A stretch of DNA of 64,000 bases from Leptolyngbyaceae cyanobacterium (GTDB taxonomy: Bacteria > Cyanobacteriota > Cyanobacteriia > Cyanobacteriales > Aerosakkonemataceae), in assembly GCA_036703985.1 (NCBI GenBank), contig DATNQN010000065.1, forward strand, positions 34,631-98,630, written 5' to 3'. Under the pieces are notes generated by a model, which saw nothing but the letters and a program-made list of their open reading frames with translations, was not told the DNA's origin and did no database searches. The position numbers and the translations under genes were made by a program. This document shows positions 20,356 through 27,934 of the stretch, piece after piece; within the stretch, counting starts at the first letter, position 1; each line of letters starts with the position of its first letter.

Positions 20356-21330
20356 ATGAGTACTGTTTTTGTTTCTTATTCACGCAAAGACAAGGAGTTT
20401 GTCAAAAAGCTACATCAAGCATTTAGTGAAGCACAACGGGACGTTTGGGTTGATTGGAAAAATATTCCACCAAATGCTGATTGGCGGCACGAAATTCAGC
20501 AAGGAATCATTGCTTCTGACATATTCTTATTCGTTCTCAGTCCCGATTCTGTTGCTTCCTATGAATGTGGAGTTGAGATTGCCCAAGCGATCAAACATAA
20601 CAAGCGTTTAATACCGATTGTTTATCGCGAAGTTGAGTACGAAGCAGTTCATCCCAGACTAGCAGCACTCAACTGGATTTTTTTACGTGAAGAAGATGAT
20701 TTCAACGACGGCTTTCAAAAGCTAATCCAAGCAATCGATACGGATTTAGATTTCGTGCGAACCCATACGCGCTTGTTGCAGCGTGCCATTGAGTGGGATA
20801 GCAAAAAACGCGATCGCTGCTTTTTGTTACGAGGCAACGATTTAAAAGAAGCACGGGAATGGCTCGATCGAGCATCTGATAAACAACCATTACCCACAGC
20901 GCTGCACGAGCAGTATATCAATGCCAGTGCGAAAGCACAAGCTAAAAAATACGCGGCAATATTTACCGTTGTAAGCTTGGATTTAGTTTTGACTAGTTTT
21001 TTGGGATTAGCGACTTTTAGCCTGCAAAAAGTCGTTAATAACCATCATCATCATTATCCTGTTTATGCCCAAAATTCTGACTTTGAGGAAAAATTTATGG
21101 CCGAGGAAAGTGCAGATGAAGGTTACTTCGTTCCAACTGCCAGTATTGATACGACTGTTCAGTCTGTGAAAAAAGATAACGCCCTATGCCAGCGCAAAAA
21201 TGGTGCCATGAAAATTTTGAAACAACAGGTTAAAGCAGTGAAAGGCCGAAATTTCTTACCGAAAAACAAAATATTGGCTTCTACTAATCCGGATAGTCAA
21301 ATTGTTTTCTGGGTAGTTCAGGAGAATTAG
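20356..21330 (+). CDS. TIR-domain protein with a single transmembrane helix
   Basis: 324 residues. Residues 1-135 form a TIR domain: VFVSYSRKDKEFV, VDWKNIPP, FLFVLSPDSV and the C-x-x-E motif (Cys71, Glu74), where Glu is the expected NADase catalytic residue. A linker with LLRGNDLKEAREWL and INASAKAQAKK (about 150-200) is shared with the TIR-WD40 protein at 24986. One TM helix follows (about 201-226), then a His-rich NNHHHHYP and a unique polar tail of about 95 residues. TIR domains of bacteria cleave NAD or make cyclic ADPR signals; a membrane-tethered enzyme or adaptor is inferred. It ends 60 bases before a strong palindrome. Confidence 0.87.
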   Translation: MSTVFVSYSRKDKEFVKKLHQAFSEAQRDVWVDWKNIPPNADWRHEIQQGIIASDIFLFVLSPDSVASYECGVEIAQAIKHNKRLIPIVYREVEYEAVHPRLAALNWIFLREEDDFNDGFQKLIQAIDTDLDFVRTHTRLLQRAIEWDSKKRDRCFLLRGNDLKEAREWLDRASDKQPLPTALHEQYINASAKAQAKKYAAIFTVVSLDLVLTSFLGLATFSLQKVVNNHHHHYPVYAQNSDFEEKFMAEESADEGYFVPTASIDTTVQSVKKDNALCQRKNGAMKILKQQVKAVKGRNFLPKNKILASTNPDSQIVFWVVQEN

Positions 21331-21898
21331 CCCTTAGCAGCCTGGAGATTCTTAAATTCAGAATTCTGAATTGCTAACTTAATAAAGTGTATATTGGGTT
21401 TCGCGATCGCGAAACCCAATATTTTGTTTTTGCCAGACAGAGTAGCTAAGAAGTATTAAGCCTATTGTTAGAGAGAATTGCTATAAGTACTAGGAAAAAG
21501 TTTTGTTAGCGTAGCGCGTTTTGAATTATCCTCTCATCCAACTACCCGCTACCAGTCCAAACCGTATAACTAAAAACTTACGTTATTAACCAAAAAGAAC
21601 AGATTTAGCAAGTATTTTGTCATTTATATAAAGGTAATAACAATGTTACTATAAAGTATAGTCTTTGTTTAACTTGTTTGAAAATAATCCATTTGAATTA
21701 TTATTTCTAACACAAGTAATAAATAAGTCACAACATTTCATTTATAACTTTTTTAGTACTTATATAAAAAGATTTTCGTGTTAGGTTGTTAAAACGATCG
21801 AATCGAGCCAAAAAGATTGCTACCTTCAAGAAATTAGCAAACAATAAATTTGGCCGACTTGGATCGTAATCATTTGTGTATCTGCAAGGACGATTACC
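21331..21898. other. Intergenic region between TIR-TM gene and M15 peptidase gene
   Basis: 568 bases with no supported gene. It holds a short AATTCAGAATTCTGAATT element (about 21355-21373), the 32-base palindrome listed separately, and AT-rich sequence with possible promoter elements upstream of 21899. The palindrome followed by T-runs suggests the TIR-TM transcript ends here. Confidence 0.55.
21391..21422. terminator. 32-base perfect palindrome centred on a HIP1 site, terminator-like
   Basis: The left arm ATATTGGGTTTCGCGA (21391-21406) is the exact reverse complement of the right arm (21407-21422). GCGATCGC (HIP1) lies at the centre, and TTTTGTTTTT follows. A hairpin of this strength plus a T-rich tract fits a factor-independent terminator for the TIR-TM gene, 60 bases upstream. 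A DNA-level role of the palindrome is also possible. Confidence 0.6.
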
Positions 21899-22615
21899 GT
21901 GATACAACAAACTCAAACTACTCAAAATTTCATAGATCTTAAGGTCACTGCTAATACCATCCTTAAAACAGGGCCGATTCAAGCAAGCGAGTTACCGGAT
22001 AGTGAAAAATTAGCAATATTAGAGGGGGTTTATCAAATTAAAGACTATGATGACCAGGGAAACCACTTACTGATAGACTTAGTAAATAACTTGGGTGGAA
22101 GAACTGAGTGGTATATTTTTAAAGGTCATGTTGAACTGCTAACTCTCAGTTCTTATGACGAGAACAATGACGAACCAGAACCGAAAAAAGAAGGCCCGAT
22201 CTCTCTTCCTGGCTATAAACAAACATTCTATTTATCACAGCCAATCATTGAGAAAGGAAATTTCACCTGGGCAGAAGCTACAAAGAACGGTAGCCGAATT
22301 CCTCAATCCAAAGAAATTGTAGATAGTATCATGACTCTCGCGCATAAAATGGAAGAAGTGCGAGATTTATTTGGCGGACAAGCAATTACTGTTACCTCTT
22401 GGTATCGAGACCCTTTTACTAACAAACGGGTGGGAGGAGCCAGCAAATCAACCCACATTTTGGGTCATGGCATAGATTTTAATGTAGCGGGTTTTGCTCC
22501 CAAACAAGTTCAACAAAAATTAGAAAATGTTTGGACTGGCGGCTTGGGATATGGTCGTGGTTTCACCCATTTAGATATGCGGGATTACAAAGCCAGATGG
22601 CACTACGGCTCTTAA
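21899..22615 (+). CDS. M15-type D,D-carboxypeptidase-like peptidase with N-terminal SH3-like region
   Basis: 238 residues; the start is a GTG at 21899 with AAGGA eight bases upstream. Residues 12-82 (ILKTGPIQASEL, GNHLLIDL, WYIFKGHVEL) resemble the small SH3-like domain cyanobacteria attach to peptidases. Residues 105-238 are an M15_3 peptidase with zinc ligands His186 and Asp193 (STHILGHGIDF) and His224 (THLDMR), plus the SWYRDPFTNK motif. It should cleave peptidoglycan peptides. No signal peptide is visible, so it would need lysis, a holin-like route or a cytoplasmic function. The next gene is a GH19 enzyme on the same strand. Confidence 0.85.
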   Translation: MIQQTQTTQNFIDLKVTANTILKTGPIQASELPDSEKLAILEGVYQIKDYDDQGNHLLIDLVNNLGGRTEWYIFKGHVELLTLSSYDENNDEPEPKKEGPISLPGYKQTFYLSQPIIEKGNFTWAEATKNGSRIPQSKEIVDSIMTLAHKMEEVRDLFGGQAITVTSWYRDPFTNKRVGGASKSTHILGHGIDFNVAGFAPKQVQQKLENVWTGGLGYGRGFTHLDMRDYKARWHYGS

Positions 22616-22700
22616 CGATCGAAAAGTAATTAGCTGTAATTAACCCATTAATATATTCAGCATTACTTTCAATGAATTAATGGTAAAAAGCCAACTTAAT

Positions 22701-22735
22701 AAGGTAGATAAAAGTTAACTTTTTACCTTTTATCA
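22701..22735 (+). terminator. Possible terminator downstream of the M15 gene
   Basis: AAGGTA...TAAAAGTT is followed directly by AACTTTTTACCTT, giving an imperfect hairpin, and then TTTATC. The stem is AT-rich and the call is weak. It sits 85 bases after the M15 stop and 40-80 bases before the GH19 gene. Confidence 0.35.
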
Positions 22736-22782
22736 TTCGCTTTGACAGTTTTTACCTAATTTGTAAATCAGGGATGTTACGC

Positions 22783-23775
22783 ATGGAAGCTACCCAATTA
22801 AAAATGAAGCCTGCCCAATTAAAAGCTTATCGGCAGGCGGCTTTAGATAAGCTCGAACAACTGCTATTAGACCTGCCTGAGGAAGCACGCGAAGCAGATT
22901 ATTTTGTGGATAAATACATCCGGATTTTATCTCAAAAATCCGAACGTCCAGCCGATGCGCCTCCTTATGTAGGGCTATATGGTCCAGACAAAACCTTAGA
23001 CGAATATCGGGATATTGCGACAGATCGCTTACAAGAACTAGCGATGCGACTTCCCGACTTAGATGTAGTAGATGAAGAAGCAGATAAATACATTCGCATT
23101 CTCTCTGAAGTAGCACCACGTTCTAACGACGCACAACCCTACGTTGATTTATTTGTTTTGCGTGACGAAAAGGCAAGCAATAACGATTTACCGTCACTTA
23201 ATGGCAATGGATCGTTTGCAAATTCTGCCCCTACCTACATCACGACAGAGCAATTATTAGAAATAATTGGCTCAACCGATCTCAAGTCTCGTATTGAATC
23301 TTTAGTTCCGGGCGTTAATCAAACCTTTGACAAGTTTCAAATTAATACTAAATTGCGGATGGCTCACTTTTTAGCCCAAGTGATTCATGAAAGCGGCGGT
23401 TTTCGTTGGCTGCGGGAAATTTGGGGGCCGACAGCGATTCAGCAGCGCTATGAAGGACGGCGGGATTTAGGCAATATTCATCCAGGAGACGGCAAGCGTT
23501 TTATGGGGCGGGGAGCGATCCAACTGACGGGTCGTGCTAATTACGAACAATTTTCCTCTTATATGGGAGTTGATTTTATCAAACAGCCAGAATTAGTAGA
23601 GTCTTCCCCATACGCCGTGATAGTTGCTGGATGGTATTGGGATAGCCGTAAAATTAACGCACCTGCCGATAATGATGACTTAAATCGCGTGACACGGCTA
23701 ATTAACGGCGGTACGATCGGTCTGGCCGATCGCCAAAAGTACCTGCTTTGCGCTAAAAAAGTTTTAGGCATTTAG
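22783..23775 (+). CDS. GH19-family (chitinase/endolysin-like) enzyme with duplicated N-terminal domain
   Basis: 330 residues from the ATG at 22783; an ATG at 22774 in the same frame is equally possible. The N-terminal 125 residues hold two copies of a helical unit of about 57 residues, each near YR..A.D.L..L...LP, then DKYIRILS, then R..DA.PYV.L. The C-terminal 190 residues are a GH19 lysozyme-like domain: AHFLAQVIHESGGFRWLREIW (likely catalytic Glu near 203), GRGAIQLTGRANYEQF, and VAGWYWDSRKIN. It should cut the peptidoglycan glycan strand or chitin. There is no signal peptide. Together with the M15 gene it makes a glycan-plus-peptide hydrolase pair. Confidence 0.87.
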   Translation: MEATQLKMKPAQLKAYRQAALDKLEQLLLDLPEEAREADYFVDKYIRILSQKSERPADAPPYVGLYGPDKTLDEYRDIATDRLQELAMRLPDLDVVDEEADKYIRILSEVAPRSNDAQPYVDLFVLRDEKASNNDLPSLNGNGSFANSAPTYITTEQLLEIIGSTDLKSRIESLVPGVNQTFDKFQINTKLRMAHFLAQVIHESGGFRWLREIWGPTAIQQRYEGRRDLGNIHPGDGKRFMGRGAIQLTGRANYEQFSSYMGVDFIKQPELVESSPYAVIVAGWYWDSRKINAPADNDDLNRVTRLINGGTIGLADRQKYLLCAKKVLGI

Positions 23776-24049
23776 TCAAGTTTCGCTGAAGATTGCCATG
23801 TATCAAATGGTCTTGAGTTAGCCAATTGGCAATTGCCAGCATCAATCTTCCCTGGCTGCTTTGGGGGTCGCCCCTCAACGAAATTACGATCGTCAAAGGC
23901 AATCCCCAAAGATTTCCTTCCTACTTTTCCTAATAAGTTCCTACTTTTCCTACTAATTAAGTAATTGTTAAGGCTCAAATGCCTGGAATCTTAAGGGTGT
24001 GTCTGGTTTACAGTTGTTTTAAACTCAACTTAAAAAACAGACTAATCCG

Positions 24050-24838
24050 ATGGATAACCATTTCAACATCACTTTTTCTAATGGGCAAATAGCACAAGCG
24101 ATTCGAGTCCATGAGCCAGCACAATTATCGAAAGCTCTCAGCAAAATAGGACTGGAAGGTCCGCGACCGATTTTAGTAGTAGTGGGAGGTGCTAGCAGTG
24201 TTAGTGAAGTTAGTCTTCAATCGATGCAAAAATTTTTTGTCGAAGTCTTAGCCCCCATTGTGGAAAGATTAGGAGCCTATGTGGTGGATGGTGGTACCGA
24301 TGTGGGAGTCATGCAGTTAATGGGTCAGGCGCGCGCTCAAACAGGTTGCACGTTTCCGTTAATTGGTGTTGCTACCGATGGAAAAGTAGCTCTTCCTAAC
24401 CAAAGCGATCCTCCGGCTGATTCGACACCTCTCGAACCCAATCATACTCATTTCATACTGATTCCTGGTGAAAAATGGGGAGATGAATCACCTTGGATGG
24501 TACGGGTAGCTACTGTATTAGCGGCTGGAGATCCTTCAGTAACGGTGTTGCTAAATGGTGGGGAAATTACTTTTCAAGATGCCTTATACAACGTAATTGC
24601 TGGGCGGTTGGTACTCGTAATTGCTGGCACTGGTAGAACGGCAGATAAACTGGCATCTGCTTTACATGGTGAACCTACTACTGATGAGCGATGCAAACAA
24701 TTAGTTGAGTCTGGCTTGCTACAAGATATCAACATACAGGATGATTTTAATTTGTTAGCTCAATTAATTCAGGGATTACTTTCTAACCAAAACCAACAAA
24801 GCCAGCTAGAGCCAAATTTAAAATTTGACAATTTTTAG
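24050..24838 (+). CDS. SLOG-superfamily (LSDAT/TRPM-type) nucleotide-binding protein
   Basis: 262 residues. Rossmann-like glycine motifs occur at ILVVVGGASSVSE (41-53), AYVVDGGTDVGVMQLMG (76-92), GEKWGDESPWM (140-150) and VTVLLNGGEITFQDAL (165-179), as in the LSDAT branch of SLOG domains related to the TRPM channel N terminus. SLOG proteins bind nucleotides or NAD-derived signals, for example in ThsA of Thoeris. No effector domain is fused to it. It lies between the cell-wall hydrolases and a TIR-WD40 gene, which makes a sensor for a TIR-made nucleotide a reasonable inference. The ATG at 24050 has no strong Shine-Dalgarno. Confidence 0.78.
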   Translation: MDNHFNITFSNGQIAQAIRVHEPAQLSKALSKIGLEGPRPILVVVGGASSVSEVSLQSMQKFFVEVLAPIVERLGAYVVDGGTDVGVMQLMGQARAQTGCTFPLIGVATDGKVALPNQSDPPADSTPLEPNHTHFILIPGEKWGDESPWMVRVATVLAAGDPSVTVLLNGGEITFQDALYNVIAGRLVLVIAGTGRTADKLASALHGEPTTDERCKQLVESGLLQDINIQDDFNLLAQLIQGLLSNQNQQSQLEPNLKFDNF

Positions 24839-24985
24839 TTAGTAATGCAATAATTGATTTTTGATTACTTTAAAATAGCTATTGCCTAAACAAATTAACG
24901 ATCTGATGCTGATGGTAAATAAAATCAGATCTTTAAAAAAGGTTCTATACCAATTATTACAACGTGTTCATTTTCGAGTTTAGCC

Positions 24986-27769
24986 ATGACGGATCTTTTT
25001 ATATCCTATTCTCGTAAAGATAAAGAGTTTGTCAGAAAGCTCCATACCGAGCTAATCAAATTGAATCGAAATGTTTGGGTTGATTGGGAAGATATTCCAC
25101 CTATAGTAGACTGGTGCAAAGAAATTTCCTTAGCCATTGAATCAACCAATAACTTCGTGTTTATCCTCAGTGCTGACTCGGTTAAATCCGAACCTTGCCG
25201 CCATGAAATTGAAATGGCTATTAAGCATTGCAAAAGGTTAGTACCGATCGTGCGACGAGATGATTTTGATGCCAGTTTAGTACATCCGGAACTAGCTCGT
25301 TGTAATTGGTTATTCGCCAAAGAAACAGATGATTTCGATCGTTTTTTTCAAAAATTTAACGAAGCGATCGACACTGACATCGATTACGTTCGTCAACATA
25401 CTCGCTTGGAATTGAAAGCTGTTGAGTGGAATAGTAAAGCTCAAAATAAGAGCTTTTTGCTGAGAGGAGTTGATTTAAAAGATGCCAGCCAATGGCTAAT
25501 CGGAAGTTTAAGTAAAAAACCAAAGCCAACTCAGCTACAAGCTCAGTATATTACCGCCAGCAGTCGAGCAGAATCTCAGCAACAAAAAAGAACGATCGCA
25601 GCCATTGGTGCCAGTTTAGTAGTAACCACTGGATTAGCTATTTTGGCTTTCTATCAGTTTCAAGTCGCCAAATTACATCAAATGGAAGCTGAAGAAGATA
25701 GAATTATGGCATTAACAGCCTTGTCAAAAGTTCGCTTAAAAAGTCATGATGAGTTAGGAGCATTGACCGCTGCTGTAAAAGCAGGCAAAGAGTTGCAAAA
25801 TGCTACTTGGAAATTCCCAGAACAGAAAAATCAGACAGCACTAACTCTCCAAGATGTAGCTTATAAAATTTACGAACGCAACCGTTTAGAAGGACATCAA
25901 GATAAAATTTGGAGCATCAATTTTAGTCCAGATAACAAAATAATTGCTTCCGCTAGTAAGGATAAAACAATTAAGCTTTGGAATTTTGACGGACAACTCA
26001 TAAAAACCATTGAAGGTCATCAAGGCCCTGTTTATTCTGTTACTTTTAGTCCGGATGGAAAAACCATCGCTTCAGCTAGTGCTGATAAAACAGTTAAATT
26101 GTGGAATTTAGACGGGCAGTTAATCAGAACATTCAACGGTCATACTGATTCTGTTAATAGCGTCAATTTTAGTCCTGACGGACAGACTATCGTGACGGGT
26201 AGCGACGATCTAACTATTAAACTTTGGCAAATTAACGGCACTTTGCTAAAAACTATTCGAGGGCATCAATCTTGGGTTAATAGCGTCACTTTTAGTCCGG
26301 ATGGAAAAACCATCGCATCATCTAGCGATGATAAAACTATTAAGCTTTGGAGTGCTAATGGGGAGCTATTGAAAACTTTCCAGCCAGATAGCGATCGAAT
26401 TAATTCTGTTACTTTTAGTCCAGATGGCCAGACGCTTGCTTCGGCTAGTAACAATGGGACTATTAAGTTGTGGAGTCGCGATGGCAAGCTGATAAAAAAT
26501 ATTTACGCCCATAATAATTGGGTTTATAGTGTTAAGTTTAGTGTTTCAGGCAAGCTGATTTTATCAGCTGGTGGTGACGGTACTGCCAAAATTTGGAATT
26601 CTGATGGTTCTTTACAGGAAACCTTATACGGTCATCACGCTGATGTTACAGCTATAGCCTGGGCTTCCAATAAAGAAATTATTGCTACGGCTAGTGCAGA
26701 TAAAACTATTAAAATCTACCGCAATAATAGAAGTTACTTTTTGAAGCTGGAAGGACATACTTCTAGCGTACAAAGTGTAACTTTTAGTCCGGATAGTCAA
26801 ACTATTGCTTCCGCTAGTAATGACTATACCATTAAACTTTGGGATAAGAATGGCTTTCTAGAAAAAACTTTAGAAGCACAACAAGCCGAATTCAGAGACG
26901 TAATTTTTTCTCTGGATGGTAAATTAATTGCCGCTAGTAGCTACGATAAAACAATAAAGATCTGGAAAAAAGACGGGACACTAGTGGCCAATTTTCAAGG
27001 GCATCAGGATAAAGTTAATAGTGTTAAATTTAGTCATGATGGTCAGTTAATTGCTTCTGCTAGCGATGACAAAACAATTAAAATTTGGAAATTAGATGGC
27101 ACTTTATTACAAACTTTAATCGGGCATAAATTTAGAGTAAAAAGTATTGCTTTTAGTCCTGAAGATGAATTAATTGCTTCTGCAAGTGACGATCGAACTG
27201 TGAAACTATGGAAACGCTCTGCCAATGGTGTCTCTTATACTTTTTACAAAACTCTTGCGGGAGATGATTGGTACGAAGATGTGAAATTTAGCCCAGATGG
27301 TAAGCTCATTGCTACAGCTAGCGCAGATAAAACAATTAAGCTCTGGAATCAATATGGAGTACTGCTTAATACGATGAATGGTCATGAAGGAGTTGTTTGG
27401 AGCATCAGCTTTTCACCTGATAGTAAGATGATTGCTTCTGCAAGTTCCGATCGAACTGTAAAGCTTTGGAGCGTTGATGGAACTTTAATAAAAACTTTAT
27501 CGCTTCATAATGATTGGGTAAAAAGTGTGGCTTTCTCCCCCGATGGGAAAAAGCTAGCTTCTGCCAGTACAGACCAAACAATAGTTATTTGGAATCTAGA
27601 TCTAATTGCATCCCAATATAAAAATCTCGATCAGTTAATTAACCATAGCTGTGATTGGCTGCATGATTACCTGATGAACAATCCTAATATTAGTAACGAG
27701 CGCTATCTTTGCAAAAATAATACTGGAGATTGGAAAATAGCTAATTGGCAGTCAAATATGTTGAAATAG
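24986..27769 (+). CDS. TIR-TM-WD40 protein (14 WD40 repeats)
   Basis: 927 residues. The TIR domain (1-135) has LFISYSRKDKEFV, VDWEDIPP, FILSADSV and the Cys71/Glu74 pair. The 210-residue N-terminal region parallels the TIR-TM protein at 20356. A TM helix (about 210-232) is followed by a helical region (AALTALSKVRLKS..., about 250-300), then 14 WD40 repeats (about 305-880), fitting two seven-bladed propellers, and the HSCDWLHDYLMNNPN tail common in cyanobacterial WD40 proteins. The repeats are very alike (FSPDG..IASAS.DKTIKLW). By family analogy the propellers sense a ligand and the TIR acts as NADase. No NTPase domain is present. Confidence 0.9.
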   Translation: MTDLFISYSRKDKEFVRKLHTELIKLNRNVWVDWEDIPPIVDWCKEISLAIESTNNFVFILSADSVKSEPCRHEIEMAIKHCKRLVPIVRRDDFDASLVHPELARCNWLFAKETDDFDRFFQKFNEAIDTDIDYVRQHTRLELKAVEWNSKAQNKSFLLRGVDLKDASQWLIGSLSKKPKPTQLQAQYITASSRAESQQQKRTIAAIGASLVVTTGLAILAFYQFQVAKLHQMEAEEDRIMALTALSKVRLKSHDELGALTAAVKAGKELQNATWKFPEQKNQTALTLQDVAYKIYERNRLEGHQDKIWSINFSPDNKIIASASKDKTIKLWNFDGQLIKTIEGHQGPVYSVTFSPDGKTIASASADKTVKLWNLDGQLIRTFNGHTDSVNSVNFSPDGQTIVTGSDDLTIKLWQINGTLLKTIRGHQSWVNSVTFSPDGKTIASSSDDKTIKLWSANGELLKTFQPDSDRINSVTFSPDGQTLASASNNGTIKLWSRDGKLIKNIYAHNNWVYSVKFSVSGKLILSAGGDGTAKIWNSDGSLQETLYGHHADVTAIAWASNKEIIATASADKTIKIYRNNRSYFLKLEGHTSSVQSVTFSPDSQTIASASNDYTIKLWDKNGFLEKTLEAQQAEFRDVIFSLDGKLIAASSYDKTIKIWKKDGTLVANFQGHQDKVNSVKFSHDGQLIASASDDKTIKIWKLDGTLLQTLIGHKFRVKSIAFSPEDELIASASDDRTVKLWKRSANGVSYTFYKTLAGDDWYEDVKFSPDGKLIATASADKTIKLWNQYGVLLNTMNGHEGVVWSISFSPDSKMIASASSDRTVKLWSVDGTLIKTLSLHNDWVKSVAFSPDGKKLASASTDQTIVIWNLDLIASQYKNLDQLINHSCDWLHDYLMNNPNISNERYLCKNNTGDWKIANWQSNMLK

Positions 27770-27934
27770 CGATAAGTAAATTCAGTAGTGAGGAGAGAAA
27801 AAATCTCAATTAGATAAGTTATCGATTCGCAAATTCCGAACTATTATCCCAAGTAAGCTATCTGCTTAGATTGATAGCCACCATATTCCCAATCCATTAC
27901 AATTTTGGTAGATGGATTAAAATTGGTAGCAGCC

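Noticed and set aside
21899..23775. Prophage lysis cassette
   Set aside because: No holin, structural, terminase or integrase genes anywhere in the window; the neighbours are TIR and SLOG genes.
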